From NCBI GenBank assembly GCA_040881505.1, contig JBBEDC010000013.1, positions 1-40,109 of the forward strand: DNA of 40,109 nucleotides. The letters run 5' to 3'. This DNA is from JBBEDC01 sp040881505 (GTDB lineage: Bacteria > Patescibacteriota > Andersenbacteria > UBA10190). Below are positions 13,617-22,816 of this stretch, one piece after another. Below the pieces are notes generated by a model. It was not told the DNA's origin. It worked only from the letters and a program-made list of their open reading frames with translations, and made no database searches. The stretch's first letter is position 1. Each line of letters begins with the position of its first letter. A program made the translations under genes and the position numbers.

Positions 13617-16118
13617 CTACTCTGTTTCAGGAGCCCACGTCGTGAACGTTGCCACCTTGCCGCTCTTGTCAGACGCCTTCATCAAACGCACCCCCTGCGT
13701 TGCTCGTCCTTGCTTGCTAATACCATCGACAGAGATGCGGATAACCTGTCCTTTTTGAGAAACCACCAGGAGGTCAGTTTGCCCTACATCCTCGCCCTTA
13801 ACTAGCGCTGCATTCACGATGGATCCCGTCTTGGAGGTAATACTTGCTGTCTTGATGCCAGATCCGCCTCGCTTCTGCTTGCGATATTCCTTAACTGCCG
13901 TTCTCTTTCCATACCCTTGTTCTGTTACCACAATCACTTCCAAGTCTTTAGCTGCCGTGGGTGCAATAACGTGCATTGCAACAATTTCATCGTCCTTCTT
14001 CAAGCGCATTCCAATTACACCTGCCGCCGTACGTCCCATAGGCCGAACATCCTTTTCGGAAAAACGAACTGCCTGACCGTTTTTTGTTATAAGTATCACC
14101 TCATCCTTACCTGAAGATACTGCAACCCACTCCAGCGCATCTCCGTCTCTCAAGGTAATTGCCTTTAATCCACTGCGGCGAATATTGAGAAAATCTTCAC
14201 GGGGTGTTTTCTTCATTAAACCATTTCGCGTAGCCATCACCAGATATTCTCCATCATCCTCCTTAGCAGGCAGGGCCTGTATAGCCGTCACCTTTTCATC
14301 CGGCGCCATCTCTAAGAAGTTCTGTACTGCATGCCCTTTCGCTGCTCGTGCAGTTGCTGGTATCTCGTATGCCCGAGCGGAGAATACGCGTCCGAGGTTC
14401 GTAAAGAAGAGTAATTGCTTGTGCGTTGTAGTCGCCAAGAAAATATCAACTACATCCTCTTCTTTAGTTGTCATACCCCGGACACCTGTTCCTCCCCGAT
14501 GCTGAACCTGATAGGTGCTGGTTGCCAGTCGCTTAATATATCCTCCCCGGGTAATAGTAACGACGGTTGGATCATCAGGGACAAGGTCTTCTTGAGAAAA
14601 GTCACCTACTGCTTGAGAGAAAACACGCGTTCGGCGCGCGTCACCATAATCATTAATGACTTGAGTGAAATCATCCTTAATCATTCCGAATACCTTCTTA
14701 GGATCTTTAAGAATACTTTCTAACTCTTTAATAAGCTTCTTCTTTTCATTTAACTCATCTTCTACCTTCTTGCGCTCGAGACCAGAGAGTGTCTGTAATC
14801 GCATCTCCAAAATAGCCGTTGCTTGAGCGTCTGACAGTTTAAAGTTCTTACGCAAATTCTGATGAGCAGTTTCCCTATTTTTACTCTTCTTAATTGTAGC
14901 GATAACCTCATCAATATGATCCAGCGCCTTCTTTAGTCCTTCCAATATATGGGCGCGCTCTCGAGCACGATCGAGATCATGCTGCGTACGACGACGAATT
15001 ACTTCCTGTCGATGGTTAATATGTTCATTCAATACCTCCTTGAGTGTGAGAACCTTTGGCTGGCGCCCCTGCTCAACCAGTGCCAGCATGTTTACATGAA
15101 ATGTTTTCTGTAGATCCGTGGCAGAGAAAAGCTGATTCAGTACTTTTTTGGGATACGCATCCTTTTTCAGTTCAACCACAATACGCACGCCATCCTTATC
15201 GGACTCATCACGCAAGTCGCGGATGCCTTCAAGTCGCCCTTCTTTGACTCCTGCAGCAATCTTAGTAATAAGTGTTGCCTTATTTACCAGATACGGGATC
15301 TCACGCACGATAATACGGTGTGCTCCACGATTATCCTCCTCAATATCTGCAAGTGCTCGCATTACGATACTGCCTTTTCCTGTAGCATAGGCCTGTAAGA
15401 TTTCCTGCTTGTTGTATATCGCAGCTCCGGTAGGAAAATCAGGTCCCTGCACATACTTCATGAGGTCCTCCACGGTCGCATCCGGATTATCAATCAAGTG
15501 CATCGATGCCTCACAAATCTCCTTGAGGTTATGAGGGGGAACGTTTGTCGCCATCCCCACCGCAATACCGACTGTTCCATTAAGTAAGAATTGTGGTATC
15601 CGACTTGGCAAGACAACGGGCTCCTGGCGGGTTCCATCATAGTTATCAGCGAAGTTTACGGTTCCCTTTTCAATATCAAATAGCATCTCGTCCGCAATCT
15701 TGGATAGGCGAGACTCGGTATATCGCATCGCGGCTGGAGAGTCCCCATCGAGACTACCCCAGTTTCCTTGACCGTCGATAAGGGGGTAACGCAGAGAAAA
15801 GTCTTGCACCAAACGAGCTAAAGCATCATATACTGCTAAATCCCCATGGGGATGATATCGCCCCAACACTTCACCGACGACGTTGGCAGACTTACGCAAC
15901 TTTGCAGTGGAACGTAATCCTTGTCGCCACATCACATACAAGATACGCCGCGCTACTGGTTTAAGTCCGTCTCGAACATCCGGCAATGCGCGAGATACGA
16001 TAACGCTCATCGCATAGTCCAGATAGCTTTTCTGGATTTCATCGGATAGGTTCTGATCGATTAAGCGACCAATAGTATCAGTTCGCTTCTCGTCAAAATT
16101 TGTTATTTTCTTTGCCAT
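13617..16118 (-). CDS. gyrA: DNA gyrase subunit A
   Basis: An 833-residue type IIA topoisomerase subunit that cuts and rejoins DNA during negative supercoiling together with GyrB (not in the window). The breakage-reunion domain shows ALPDVRDGLKPVARRILY and the catalytic Tyr133 in AAMRYTESR. The C-terminal pinwheel domain carries a GyrA-box-like QKRGGSG, which favours GyrA over ParC. The quinolone region reads HPHGDLAVYDALARLV, with Leu94 at the position of E. coli Ser83 and Asp98 kept at the position of Asp87. Length is normal for the family. Confidence 0.97.
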   Translation of the reverse strand: MAKKITNFDEKRTDTIGRLIDQNLSDEIQKSYLDYAMSVIVSRALPDVRDGLKPVARRILYVMWRQGLRSTAKLRKSANVVGEVLGRYHPHGDLAVYDALARLVQDFSLRYPLIDGQGNWGSLDGDSPAAMRYTESRLSKIADEMLFDIEKGTVNFADNYDGTRQEPVVLPSRIPQFLLNGTVGIAVGMATNVPPHNLKEICEASMHLIDNPDATVEDLMKYVQGPDFPTGAAIYNKQEILQAYATGKGSIVMRALADIEEDNRGAHRIIVREIPYLVNKATLITKIAAGVKEGRLEGIRDLRDESDKDGVRIVVELKKDAYPKKVLNQLFSATDLQKTFHVNMLALVEQGRQPKVLTLKEVLNEHINHRQEVIRRRTQHDLDRARERAHILEGLKKALDHIDEVIATIKKSKNRETAHQNLRKNFKLSDAQATAILEMRLQTLSGLERKKVEDELNEKKKLIKELESILKDPKKVFGMIKDDFTQVINDYGDARRTRVFSQAVGDFSQEDLVPDDPTVVTITRGGYIKRLATSTYQVQHRGGTGVRGMTTKEEDVVDIFLATTTHKQLLFFTNLGRVFSARAYEIPATARAAKGHAVQNFLEMAPDEKVTAIQALPAKEDDGEYLVMATRNGLMKKTPREDFLNIRRSGLKAITLRDGDALEWVAVSSGKDEVILITKNGQAVRFSEKDVRPMGRTAAGVIGMRLKKDDEIVAMHVIAPTAAKDLEVIVVTEQGYGKRTAVKEYRKQKRGGSGIKTASITSKTGSIVNAALVKGEDVGQTDLLVVSQKGQVIRISVDGISKQGRATQGVRLMKASDKSGKVATFTTWAPETE

Positions 16119-16137
16119 AAGTTAAATGTAGCTTGCT

Positions 16138-16500
16138 TTAAGGAAGTGGTTCGGGGGTTGGGCTTAGCGTAGGGGTTGGGTTAACGGATGGTCCGGGGGT
16201 AATAAAGATCTGAGGAGTAGGGGATGCCAATGGCTGCACATCTTGCACTCCACCTACTTGTGGAGCTAGTGTTCCACCGTCCGGCAACGTATCATTTGCC
16301 ACTTGCTCTTGAGCGGGAGCGGGTTCTTGCGAATCGCTGTTAAGTCGTAATTGAAGAGGAAGGAATACCACAAGCCACAATGCTACGGCTACAATACCTC
16401 CCACCACAGTAAAAATTGACGCAGCCCTCATTCGAACATGCTCAGGCTGTTGGCGAAGGTCGTTAACCTTACGTTGAATACGCTTTCTCATATCACTCAA
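16138..16500 (-). CDS. Hypothetical single-pass membrane protein with Pro/Thr-rich tail
   Basis: 120 residues: a strongly basic N-terminus (MRKRIQRKVNDLRQQ), one transmembrane helix (about 27-49) and an exported Pro/Thr/Gln-rich tail ending in irregular TPxP repeats. The positive-inside rule puts the tail outside. It overlaps the upstream MBL-fold gene by 4 nt and ends 19 nt before gyrA. Unknown function; the tail could be a cell-wall spacer. Confidence 0.7.
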   Translation of the reverse strand: MSDMRKRIQRKVNDLRQQPEHVRMRAASIFTVVGGIVAVALWLVVFLPLQLRLNSDSQEPAPAQEQVANDTLPDGGTLAPQVGGVQDVQPLASPTPQIFITPGPSVNPTPTLSPTPEPLP

Positions 16501-17138
16501 GGAGTAAGGACAACGGTAATCATATCTTCCTGCGGAAGTTTATTTGCCTTGAGCGTAAGTTTGCCTTCCTTCTTCGCAGGACTAACTCCCATTTCTTTTG
16601 CAAATTGATCCACTGGCTCAAGTGATTCCTTTAGTTTTGGAATCTTATAATGGATCGGAATAACGATACGAGGCTCAATAGTGGTAGTTAAGCTAATAGC
16701 TTGCTTAGTTGTAAGACCACTGCCTCCCCCTACCGGGACTATCAGAATATCGATGTTGGCCTGTTCAACACCTTGAAGCTCCTTATCCAGCAGTTCACGG
16801 TTCAGCGCCCCTACATGAAGAAGGGTCATATTCTCTATTTGCCATAATTGAAGGCTTCTCTCGCTACCATCCTCTGCCATCCATGGATGAGCGTGAAGTG
16901 TTAGCCCACGAAACGAATATTCGCCTGGAGTATTAACAATTGTTGGTTCGCCCTGAATGGCCGCGACCTGGCTCATAGAAGGATCACCTGGGTTCGTCAG
17001 CGAAACAATATCGCCCTTGGATCGAAAAGGTGATAGGCCTACTGTGGGGGCATATGGGTCCAGTACTAGAGTAGCGTCTTTTGCCGTTACCTTAATAGTG
17101 TATTGTCCGTGCCAGGTGATCTGCATACGAGATATCAT
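16497..17138 (-). CDS. MBL-fold protein (UlaG/UPF0173-like) lacking the metal motif
   Basis: 213 residues from the first ATG; the ATG at 17126 (MQITWHGQYTIKV) fits the family start better and neither has a clear ribosome-binding site. The fold is suggested by ITWHGQYTIKV, LVLDPYAP, the TPGEYSFRGLTLHAHPW segment, TLLHVGALNREL, DILIVPVGGGSGLT and RIVIPIHYKIP, which match the UlaG-like branch of metallo-beta-lactamase proteins. The metal motif HxHxDH, expected after DIVSLTN, is replaced by NPGDPSMS, so hydrolase activity is doubtful. It is the first gene of the long minus-strand run containing gyrA. Confidence 0.72.
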   Translation of the reverse strand: MISRMQITWHGQYTIKVTAKDATLVLDPYAPTVGLSPFRSKGDIVSLTNPGDPSMSQVAAIQGEPTIVNTPGEYSFRGLTLHAHPWMAEDGSERSLQLWQIENMTLLHVGALNRELLDKELQGVEQANIDILIVPVGGGSGLTTKQAISLTTTIEPRIVIPIHYKIPKLKESLEPVDQFAKEMGVSPAKKEGKLTLKANKLPQEDMITVVLTP

Positions 17139-17357
17139 ATATGAGAATATCTATTTCCGGAAGACCCGTATAAGGCAAAACACTACTTTGACTTTGAACC
17201 ATCTGTGTGGCATCATCACCCCGTCCTTAAGATAGCTTGGGCACTTCAGTACATCTTACTGAAGTATATTAATTCTTAAACCCGATTGGTCGCTATAAAC
17301 TGCCTTTTGGATCTCCTTGATTCAGTATCTCCAAGGGCCTGACCGATCACTATATGT
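17139..17357. promoter_or_regulatory. Divergent intergenic region with a putative rpsA promoter and a leader hairpin
   Basis: Between the minus-strand MBL gene and plus-strand rpsA. TTGACT (17188-17193), 17 nt and CATCAT (17211-17216) form a candidate rpsA promoter (moderate match). Downstream, ACTTCAGTA (17243-17251) pairs perfectly with TACTGAAGT (17257-17265) around a 5-nt loop, within what would be a leader of about 130 nt. The hairpin has no T run and may be a regulatory structure; S1 genes are often autoregulated. No gene is seen here. Confidence 0.4.
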
Positions 17358-18521
17358 ATGTCTGAAACTAGTACGAAAAAAGAGGATCTCATGGGGAAGC
17401 TGCTCGAGCAGCATGAAGATCTTGTCCATGTGCCCGAGCGAGGAGAAATTCTCACAGGCACTATTCTCGAAAAAACCAGTAATGCCATGTATGTCGACCT
17501 GGGGCAGCTCGGCGTCGGTGTTATATACGGCCGTGAATTATTTGATGATCTCGACACATTCGAGACAGCTAAGATCGGTGACACCGTCCAAGCTAGTGTT
17601 CAACAGGTAGACAATGAAGATGGATACGTTGAGCTCTCCTTGCGTTCTGCGACACGTGAACGTAGCTGGGAAGAACTCAAACATAAACTCACGCAGGAGG
17701 TTGCGCTTGAGACGGAGATTATGGATGCAAACAAGGGTGGACTCATGGTTCGCATAAGTGGAGTTACTGGTTTTCTACCAGTGTCTCAGCTGGCACCTGA
17801 TCACTATCCCCGCGTTGAAGGTGGAGATAAGAACAAGATCCTTGAGAAGCTGAAGAGCTACGTGGGACAAAAATTTACTGTGAAGATTATTAATCTTGAT
17901 CAAGAAGAGGAGAAGCTTATCGTCTCAGAGAAGAGCGCAGTGAGTGATGAAATCAGCACCACGCTGGCTCAGCTCGGTGAAGGCAAGGTAGTAGAGGGGA
18001 CCGTTAGTGGAATTGTAGACTTCGGCGCCTTCGTAAAGTTTGAGGAAAGTGGGCAGGAGCTCGAGGGACTGGTCCATATTTCCGAACTCGCTTGGCAGCG
18101 AATTGATAACCCATCCGACTTCGTCCAGATCGGAGAGAAAGTTAAGGCCAAGGTTATTGGTGTGGATGATGGTCTCCGCATATCACTATCTATCAAACAG
18201 CTAGAGGAAGATCCGTGGTCAAAGGTAGGTGAGAGGTTTAAGATCGGCGACAAAGTTGAAGGTGAAGTGCTAAAGGTGACACCATTCGGTGGCTTCATAA
18301 AATTGGATGAGCAAATCCATGGGCTAGTTCATATTTCTGAACTCCCAGATGAAGCGCAGAAGGATCCATCCACTCTTCTCCAAGCTGGTGAACGAAAGAA
18401 ATTTACTGTTATATCCCTAGAGCCAAAGGAGCACCGCTTAGGGTTGAGCCTCCGCACAACTCCGCGAAAGGATATAAAGAAAGATAAGAAGAAGGAAGAA
18501 AAAGAGGCCGACAAGGAGTAA
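17358..18521 (+). CDS. rpsA: Ribosomal protein S1, four S1 repeats
   Basis: A 387-residue protein that helps mRNA bind the 30S subunit. Four OB-fold S1 repeats are visible: about 28-98 (RGEILTGTILEKTSNAMYVDLG), 112-190 (divergent, GGLMVRISGVTGFLPVSQL), 207-278 (VVEGTVSGIVDFGAFVKFEES) and 293-365 (VEGEVLKVTPFGGFIKLDEQ). A Lys/Glu-rich tail follows. E. coli S1 has six repeats; the shorter form is common in Gram-positive-type and CPR genomes. No Shine-Dalgarno sequence lies before the ATG. A hairpin terminator follows the gene. Confidence 0.95.
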   Translation: MSETSTKKEDLMGKLLEQHEDLVHVPERGEILTGTILEKTSNAMYVDLGQLGVGVIYGRELFDDLDTFETAKIGDTVQASVQQVDNEDGYVELSLRSATRERSWEELKHKLTQEVALETEIMDANKGGLMVRISGVTGFLPVSQLAPDHYPRVEGGDKNKILEKLKSYVGQKFTVKIINLDQEEEKLIVSEKSAVSDEISTTLAQLGEGKVVEGTVSGIVDFGAFVKFEESGQELEGLVHISELAWQRIDNPSDFVQIGEKVKAKVIGVDDGLRISLSIKQLEEDPWSKVGERFKIGDKVEGEVLKVTPFGGFIKLDEQIHGLVHISELPDEAQKDPSTLLQAGERKKFTVISLEPKEHRLGLSLRTTPRKDIKKDKKKEEKEADKE

Positions 18522-18534
18522 GCTCTCCTGAATT

Positions 18535-18568
18535 AAAAAACGACCTGCGGATTATGCGGGTCGTTTTT
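18535..18568 (+). terminator. Rho-independent terminator of rpsA
   Basis: AAAAACGACC-TGC pairs with GCG-GGTCGTTTTT across a short loop, ending in a T run 14-47 nt after the rpsA stop codon. The A run before the stem means it could also stop minus-strand transcription, for example of the tRNA-Ala gene just beyond. Confidence 0.88.
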
Positions 18569-18585
18569 AATTACACAAAGTTTAG

Positions 18586-18661
18586 TGGTGGACTCAGGGA
18601 GATTCGAACTCCCGACCTCTCCCATGCCATGGGAGCGCTCTGCCAGCTGAGCTATGAGCCC
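18586..18661 (-). tRNA. tRNA-Ala(GGC)
   Basis: On the minus strand: acceptor GGGCTCA/TGAGTCC (one G-T pair), D-arm GCTC/GAGC, anticodon stem CTCCC/GGGAG with loop ATGGCAT (anticodon GGC), T-arm GGGAG-TTCGAAT-CTCCC, discriminator A. The 3' CCA is encoded. Confidence 0.95.
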
Positions 18662-18738
18662 TGAAAGTTTCCTCAAAATACAATACCGTGCAGCTTCAAG
18701 CAATAGTCGTTTAAGAAAGAATGTGAAATACTCTCAGT

Positions 18739-19983
18739 GTGCTGCGGATATCAACCCCAAATTTATTTATCCTCTTGGTAGTAGTTTCAGTACTTCCACT
18801 TCAAAGCTCAGTGCTTCCTTTTCTGCTCTCTCCGCGTGAGCTGTGGAACGACTGGAGCTGGCTTCTAACCATAGTTCTTGTGTTCACAATATTCTCTCTG
18901 CCTAAAGGCTTTATTCATCGCATGAACACAGCCAGTGTACATCTACTTTTGGGCGGGTCCGCCTTTGTTGTTTTTATGTCTGCACTCAATGGTGGCGCGT
19001 TGCACACCACGCTTTCTTTCGTCACCATCCTCTGGCTATTCATCGTGCTTATAAATACTTCCAGGCGCCAGCAAGATATATTTGGGTTTGTGCTAATAGG
19101 ATTGCTCGCAATATTTGCGCAGTGGGGTGTGCTACAGTTTTCGCTCCAGCAGGACTTAGGGCTTCAATATATAGGTGAGTCAAATATTGGACCATCTGTC
19201 CCAGCAGTTGCAAAGTTTTTTTCAGAGTACAATGACATAAAGCTCATTAGAGCATATGGACCATACCCTCACAGCAATCCATACGGAGGAGCAGCTCTGG
19301 TTGGCCTGCTTCTTCTACCCTACTTTACTGGTAGATATTCTGGGCAGCATGGTCGGTACCTGCGAATACTTGAAGCTGTCCTTACGGGGGTATTCTGTCT
19401 AGCCGTATTCCTAAGCTTTTCGAGGGCTGCCATTGCGGGAGTATTGATTCTATTTATCCTGTCATGGGCCCGACGCAGGCAGGCACCTGGGCCAGTCCTA
19501 AATATTCGTATACTTGGCCTTGCGATTGTTACTCTCCTGCTGCTATTTTCCCCTCTCCTATATAGCCGAAACACTGACACTGAAGATGTGGCTCTCGTAG
19601 ATCGTGTTTCCGGCATCGAATGGTCAATGAACATTATTCGTGAACATCCTCTTTTGGGTGTAGGTCCTGGCAATTACACAGCAGCTTTAGAGGGTTACTT
19701 AGTGTCTGAAAACATTCCCGTGAACAATTGGGAGGTAGCTCCTGTTCATTCTGTTCCACTTCTGCTTGCAAGCGAGTGGGGCCTGCTCACTTCGATATCT
19801 ATACTCGCTTTCGTAGCTTGGCTTATGCGGCGCTCAGTTGGTCAGCTTACGCTTATTACATTTCCATTGTTCCCCCTTTTGCTGCTTGACCATTTTTATT
19901 ACACACAGGTTTTTTTACTTCTGCTGCTGATCTTTACGGGTTGGTTTTTACTTTCTCGGAGGAACCGTACTTTAAACTCGTAA
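18739..19983 (+). CDS. O-antigen ligase/polymerase-like membrane protein
   Basis: A 414-residue polytopic protein with about 10-12 hydrophobic helices, starting at GTG. The largest loop contains the family features: RAYGPYPHSNPYG, SFSRAAIAGVLILF, and after it HPLLGVGPGNY and PVHSVPLLLASEWGLL. These match the Wzy/WaaL O-antigen ligase family, which joins or polymerises lipid-linked glycans outside the membrane. A CPR cell without classical LPS would use it for other surface glycans. No ribosome-binding site is clear and the start is uncertain by some residues. It might act with the GT4-like enzyme at 5.3 kb. Confidence 0.82.
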   Translation: MLRISTPNLFILLVVVSVLPLQSSVLPFLLSPRELWNDWSWLLTIVLVFTIFSLPKGFIHRMNTASVHLLLGGSAFVVFMSALNGGALHTTLSFVTILWLFIVLINTSRRQQDIFGFVLIGLLAIFAQWGVLQFSLQQDLGLQYIGESNIGPSVPAVAKFFSEYNDIKLIRAYGPYPHSNPYGGAALVGLLLLPYFTGRYSGQHGRYLRILEAVLTGVFCLAVFLSFSRAAIAGVLILFILSWARRRQAPGPVLNIRILGLAIVTLLLLFSPLLYSRNTDTEDVALVDRVSGIEWSMNIIREHPLLGVGPGNYTAALEGYLVSENIPVNNWEVAPVHSVPLLLASEWGLLTSISILAFVAWLMRRSVGQLTLITFPLFPLLLLDHFYYTQVFLLLLLIFTGWFLLSRRNRTLNS

Positions 19984-20001
19984 CTAACACAGCTGTTCCT
20001 T

Positions 20002-20032
20002 TTCACTGTTTCACCCTCAGGTGTTGTACAAT
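20002..20032 (+). promoter_or_regulatory. Possible promoter for a leaderless P-type ATPase mRNA
   Basis: A TACAAT box (20027-20032) ends 7 nt before the ATG at 20040, so transcription would begin at or next to the start codon. A weak TTCACT (20002-20007) lies 19 nt upstream of the box. The arrangement resembles the clearer leaderless case at 32476-32488. Confidence 0.35.
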
Positions 20033-20039
20033 AAAAGGC

Positions 20040-22745
20040 ATGGAAAAATCCTTCACCTCCTCGAATCTGTTCCACCCTCACTTAATGAAACGAGAGGAAG
20101 TACTGACGCGCCTTAATGTTCGACCCGACCAAGGACTTTCTGATCGCGAAGTTAAAAAACGAGCTAGTGAATTTGGAACTAACGAATTGCCACGAGCCCC
20201 CCGAAGACGATTTGTTTTCATCTTCCTCGATCGGTTTCGAGACATTCTTGTTCTTATTCTCATAGCTGCTGCCGTAGTCTCTTTTTTGCTTGGTCACGCA
20301 GAAGATGTAGTCATTATCGCCATCGCTATTTTTATTGATGTTTTTCTAAGTTTCATTCAAGTATGGCGGACCGAAAAGACTCTCGCTCGAATGCGGCAGC
20401 AAGTAGAGGATACAATTACCGTCCGCAGGGGTAGTGCATCACGCGCGCTTCCAGCTCGAGAGCTCGTTATCGGTGACATTATTGAGCTACGAGCAGGCGA
20501 GCGTGTACCTGCTGATGCCCGACTGATCAAAGTACAGGGACTCAGAACACAAGAGGCTGCTTTAACAGGTGAGGCAAGCGACGTTCAAAAACATACGCAT
20601 CCCCTGTCGACTAAAACTCCAATAAGCAGTAGAGCAAACATGATCTTCGCTGGAACTGTAATAGTAAGTGGTTCTGGGGAAGCTGTTGTAACACACGTAG
20701 GCACCCGGACTGAATTTGGGAAGATTGCTCAGGTATTGCGAGAACAACGATCCCCTGATTCTCCTCTACGAAAAAAACTCCAGCGTAAAGGAATTCAGAT
20801 CGGCTGGTTCATTATCGTCGCTGTCACTATCCTGACTGTTATTGAAATCATCCAGGGCAGTACGCTGGCAGATGCGGGACGCACTGCCATTACCCTGATG
20901 GTTAGTGCAATTCCTGAAGACCTAACCATGATCCTGACTATCGCTCTGACAGTCGGGGTCACGCGGATATTGCGGCGAGGTGGCGTAGTACGCAAGCTAA
21001 GTTCCGGTGAAACACTTGGTGCCGCCACCGTTATTTGCACTGATAAGACGGGGACATTGACCGAAGGCAAAATGAAAGCCGTGTCTTTTAACTTCCTTCA
21101 GGGAGACTCTATCCTCCCAGGACACACTTCAGAAGAGCCAATGCATATTCTGGCATTTAAGGGGATGGTCCTCGCCAGCGATGCTCACAAGGCTTCCAAA
21201 AATGGCAAGGAGCAAGAGTATGTCGGATCATCTACTGAACGCACTGCACTAGCTTTTGTGGAACAGCTAGGGATGGACTCAGACGAGGTACGCCAAACAT
21301 GGCGTAAGCGCGATAGCCTGACATTCAGCTCCGAATGGAAGTACCGAGCAATTCTCGCAGATCACCCCACCCAACCAACCCAAACTATTTTCGTAACCGG
21401 TGCACCTGATGTACTTCTTGCCCAAAGCTCTTCGGCGTTGAATAAGCAGAATGAAGATTCGCCCTTAACTAACTCCTCGCGCCACATCCTCGAACAAAGG
21501 ATCAACCAGCTCGCCAGCCAGGGATATCGCTTGATCGCAGTAGCTGTCAGGCGCCACGTATCACAAACTGAACTTACCCACAAAGATATACACGATCTAA
21601 GTTTCTTAGGAGTGTTGGCGATTGAAGACCCTGTTCGGCTTGATGTTGCTAGCTCTATTAAAGAAACACTTTCAGCTGGCGTTCACGTAAAGCTCATCAC
21701 CGGCGATCACATCGGCACAGCTAAGGCAGTTGCCAAAGCTGCGGGCCTCACTGCTAACGAAGACACTTCGCTTTCAGGACAAGAACTGCAGGAAATGAGC
21801 GACCAAGAACTGACCGAAGCGATGAAGACAGTAACAATATTCTCTCGTATCGAGCCACTTGATAAGCACCGCATTATTCGCATTCTTCAAAAGCAGGGGC
21901 ACGTCGTAGCTATGACCGGAGACGGCGTAAACGATGCAGTGGCCCTCAAGAGCGCTGATATTGGAGTAGCAATGGGCAGTGGAACGGACATCGCCAAAGA
22001 TTCTGCTGACCTAGTCCTTCTTAATAATAGCTTTACGACTATTGTTGCTGCTATTAAGGAAGGTCGTGTTCTTCGCGATAATATCCGTAAAGTCATTGCA
22101 TTTCTGTTAGCAACTAACGCTGCTGAAGTAGCTATTTTCTTTGTCAGCGTTATTTTCGGCATGCCGCTTCCATTGCTACCGACGCAGATCCTCTGGATTA
22201 ACCTTGTTACTGACGGCACCTCAGATATCGCCTTGTCGCTTGAACCAGCAGAGGACGATGTCATGAAACGCAACCCCGAGGACCCTAGCGCTTCGCTCCT
22301 CAGTCGAAACCTGACATTCCACATTATCTTTTCAGGCCTCATCATGACCGTAGGCACTATGAGTCTCTTCTGGTATCTCCTGGAATATACGCAAAGCCCA
22401 CTGCCTTACGCTCGAACAATGGCATTCACCTTTTTATCCGTGGCCTCGCTGCTGTCAGTGTGGAGCTTCAAGTCGATGCGTTTTATGATGTTTCACCAAA
22501 CGTTTTGGAATAATAAATGGATTTTTGTATCAGCGGGGTTTTCCTTTGGCCTTCATATGCTAGCAGTCTACATTCCTGGTTTCCAGCGATTCTTTGACAC
22601 CGTACCCCTACGGCTCTCAGATTGGAGTATTATCTTAGGCCTTGCCGCTGTCACGATCGTCCTCATCGACTTGCGTAAACTTATCTTCAAACAACCCGTC
22701 TCTACTGCGTGGACACCAGCTATAAAACCGATAACCGCGAAATAG
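20040..22745 (+). CDS. P-type cation-transporting ATPase (P2-type, Ca2+-ATPase-like)
   Basis: A 901-residue ion pump from ATG 20040 (MEKSFTSSNLFHPHL); a longer frame from 19941 overlaps the previous gene. Layout: N-terminal cation ATPase domain (GLSDREVKKRASEFGTNELP), actuator domain with LTGEA, phosphorylation motif DKTGTLTEG, nucleotide-binding domain, hinge TGDGVNDAVALKSADIGVAMG and six C-terminal helices. Transmembrane helix 4 reads IPEDL where Ca2+ pumps have IPEGL. Helix 6 keeps NLVTDG, with Asn, Thr and Asp of the ion sites. The Ca2+-like class is likely; the ion is not proven. Confidence 0.92.
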   Translation: MEKSFTSSNLFHPHLMKREEVLTRLNVRPDQGLSDREVKKRASEFGTNELPRAPRRRFVFIFLDRFRDILVLILIAAAVVSFLLGHAEDVVIIAIAIFIDVFLSFIQVWRTEKTLARMRQQVEDTITVRRGSASRALPARELVIGDIIELRAGERVPADARLIKVQGLRTQEAALTGEASDVQKHTHPLSTKTPISSRANMIFAGTVIVSGSGEAVVTHVGTRTEFGKIAQVLREQRSPDSPLRKKLQRKGIQIGWFIIVAVTILTVIEIIQGSTLADAGRTAITLMVSAIPEDLTMILTIALTVGVTRILRRGGVVRKLSSGETLGAATVICTDKTGTLTEGKMKAVSFNFLQGDSILPGHTSEEPMHILAFKGMVLASDAHKASKNGKEQEYVGSSTERTALAFVEQLGMDSDEVRQTWRKRDSLTFSSEWKYRAILADHPTQPTQTIFVTGAPDVLLAQSSSALNKQNEDSPLTNSSRHILEQRINQLASQGYRLIAVAVRRHVSQTELTHKDIHDLSFLGVLAIEDPVRLDVASSIKETLSAGVHVKLITGDHIGTAKAVAKAAGLTANEDTSLSGQELQEMSDQELTEAMKTVTIFSRIEPLDKHRIIRILQKQGHVVAMTGDGVNDAVALKSADIGVAMGSGTDIAKDSADLVLLNNSFTTIVAAIKEGRVLRDNIRKVIAFLLATNAAEVAIFFVSVIFGMPLPLLPTQILWINLVTDGTSDIALSLEPAEDDVMKRNPEDPSASLLSRNLTFHIIFSGLIMTVGTMSLFWYLLEYTQSPLPYARTMAFTFLSVASLLSVWSFKSMRFMMFHQTFWNNKWIFVSAGFSFGLHMLAVYIPGFQRFFDTVPLRLSDWSIILGLAAVTIVLIDLRKLIFKQPVSTAWTPAIKPITAK

Positions 22746-22753
22746 GCGAACGC

Positions 22754-22782
22754 TTGACATATATGGCTTTCGAGAATACAAT
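22754..22782 (+). promoter_or_regulatory. Promoter of nusA
   Basis: A perfect TTGACA (22754-22759), a 17-nt spacer and TACAAT (22777-22782, five of six). Transcription would start near 22789, giving a leader of about 60 nt that contains a 9-bp hairpin. Confidence 0.8.
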
Positions 22783-22795
22783 AGAGACATCATAT

Positions 22796-22816
22796 TTCCG
22801 CGGCAATGCCGCGGAA
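22796..22816 (+). promoter_or_regulatory. GC-rich hairpin in the nusA leader
   Basis: TTCCGCGGC pairs perfectly with GCCGCGGAA around AAT. It lies just after the predicted transcription start and about 32 nt before the nusA ATG, with no T run behind it. It could stabilise the 5' end or bind a regulator; nusA is autoregulated in other bacteria. Confidence 0.6.
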
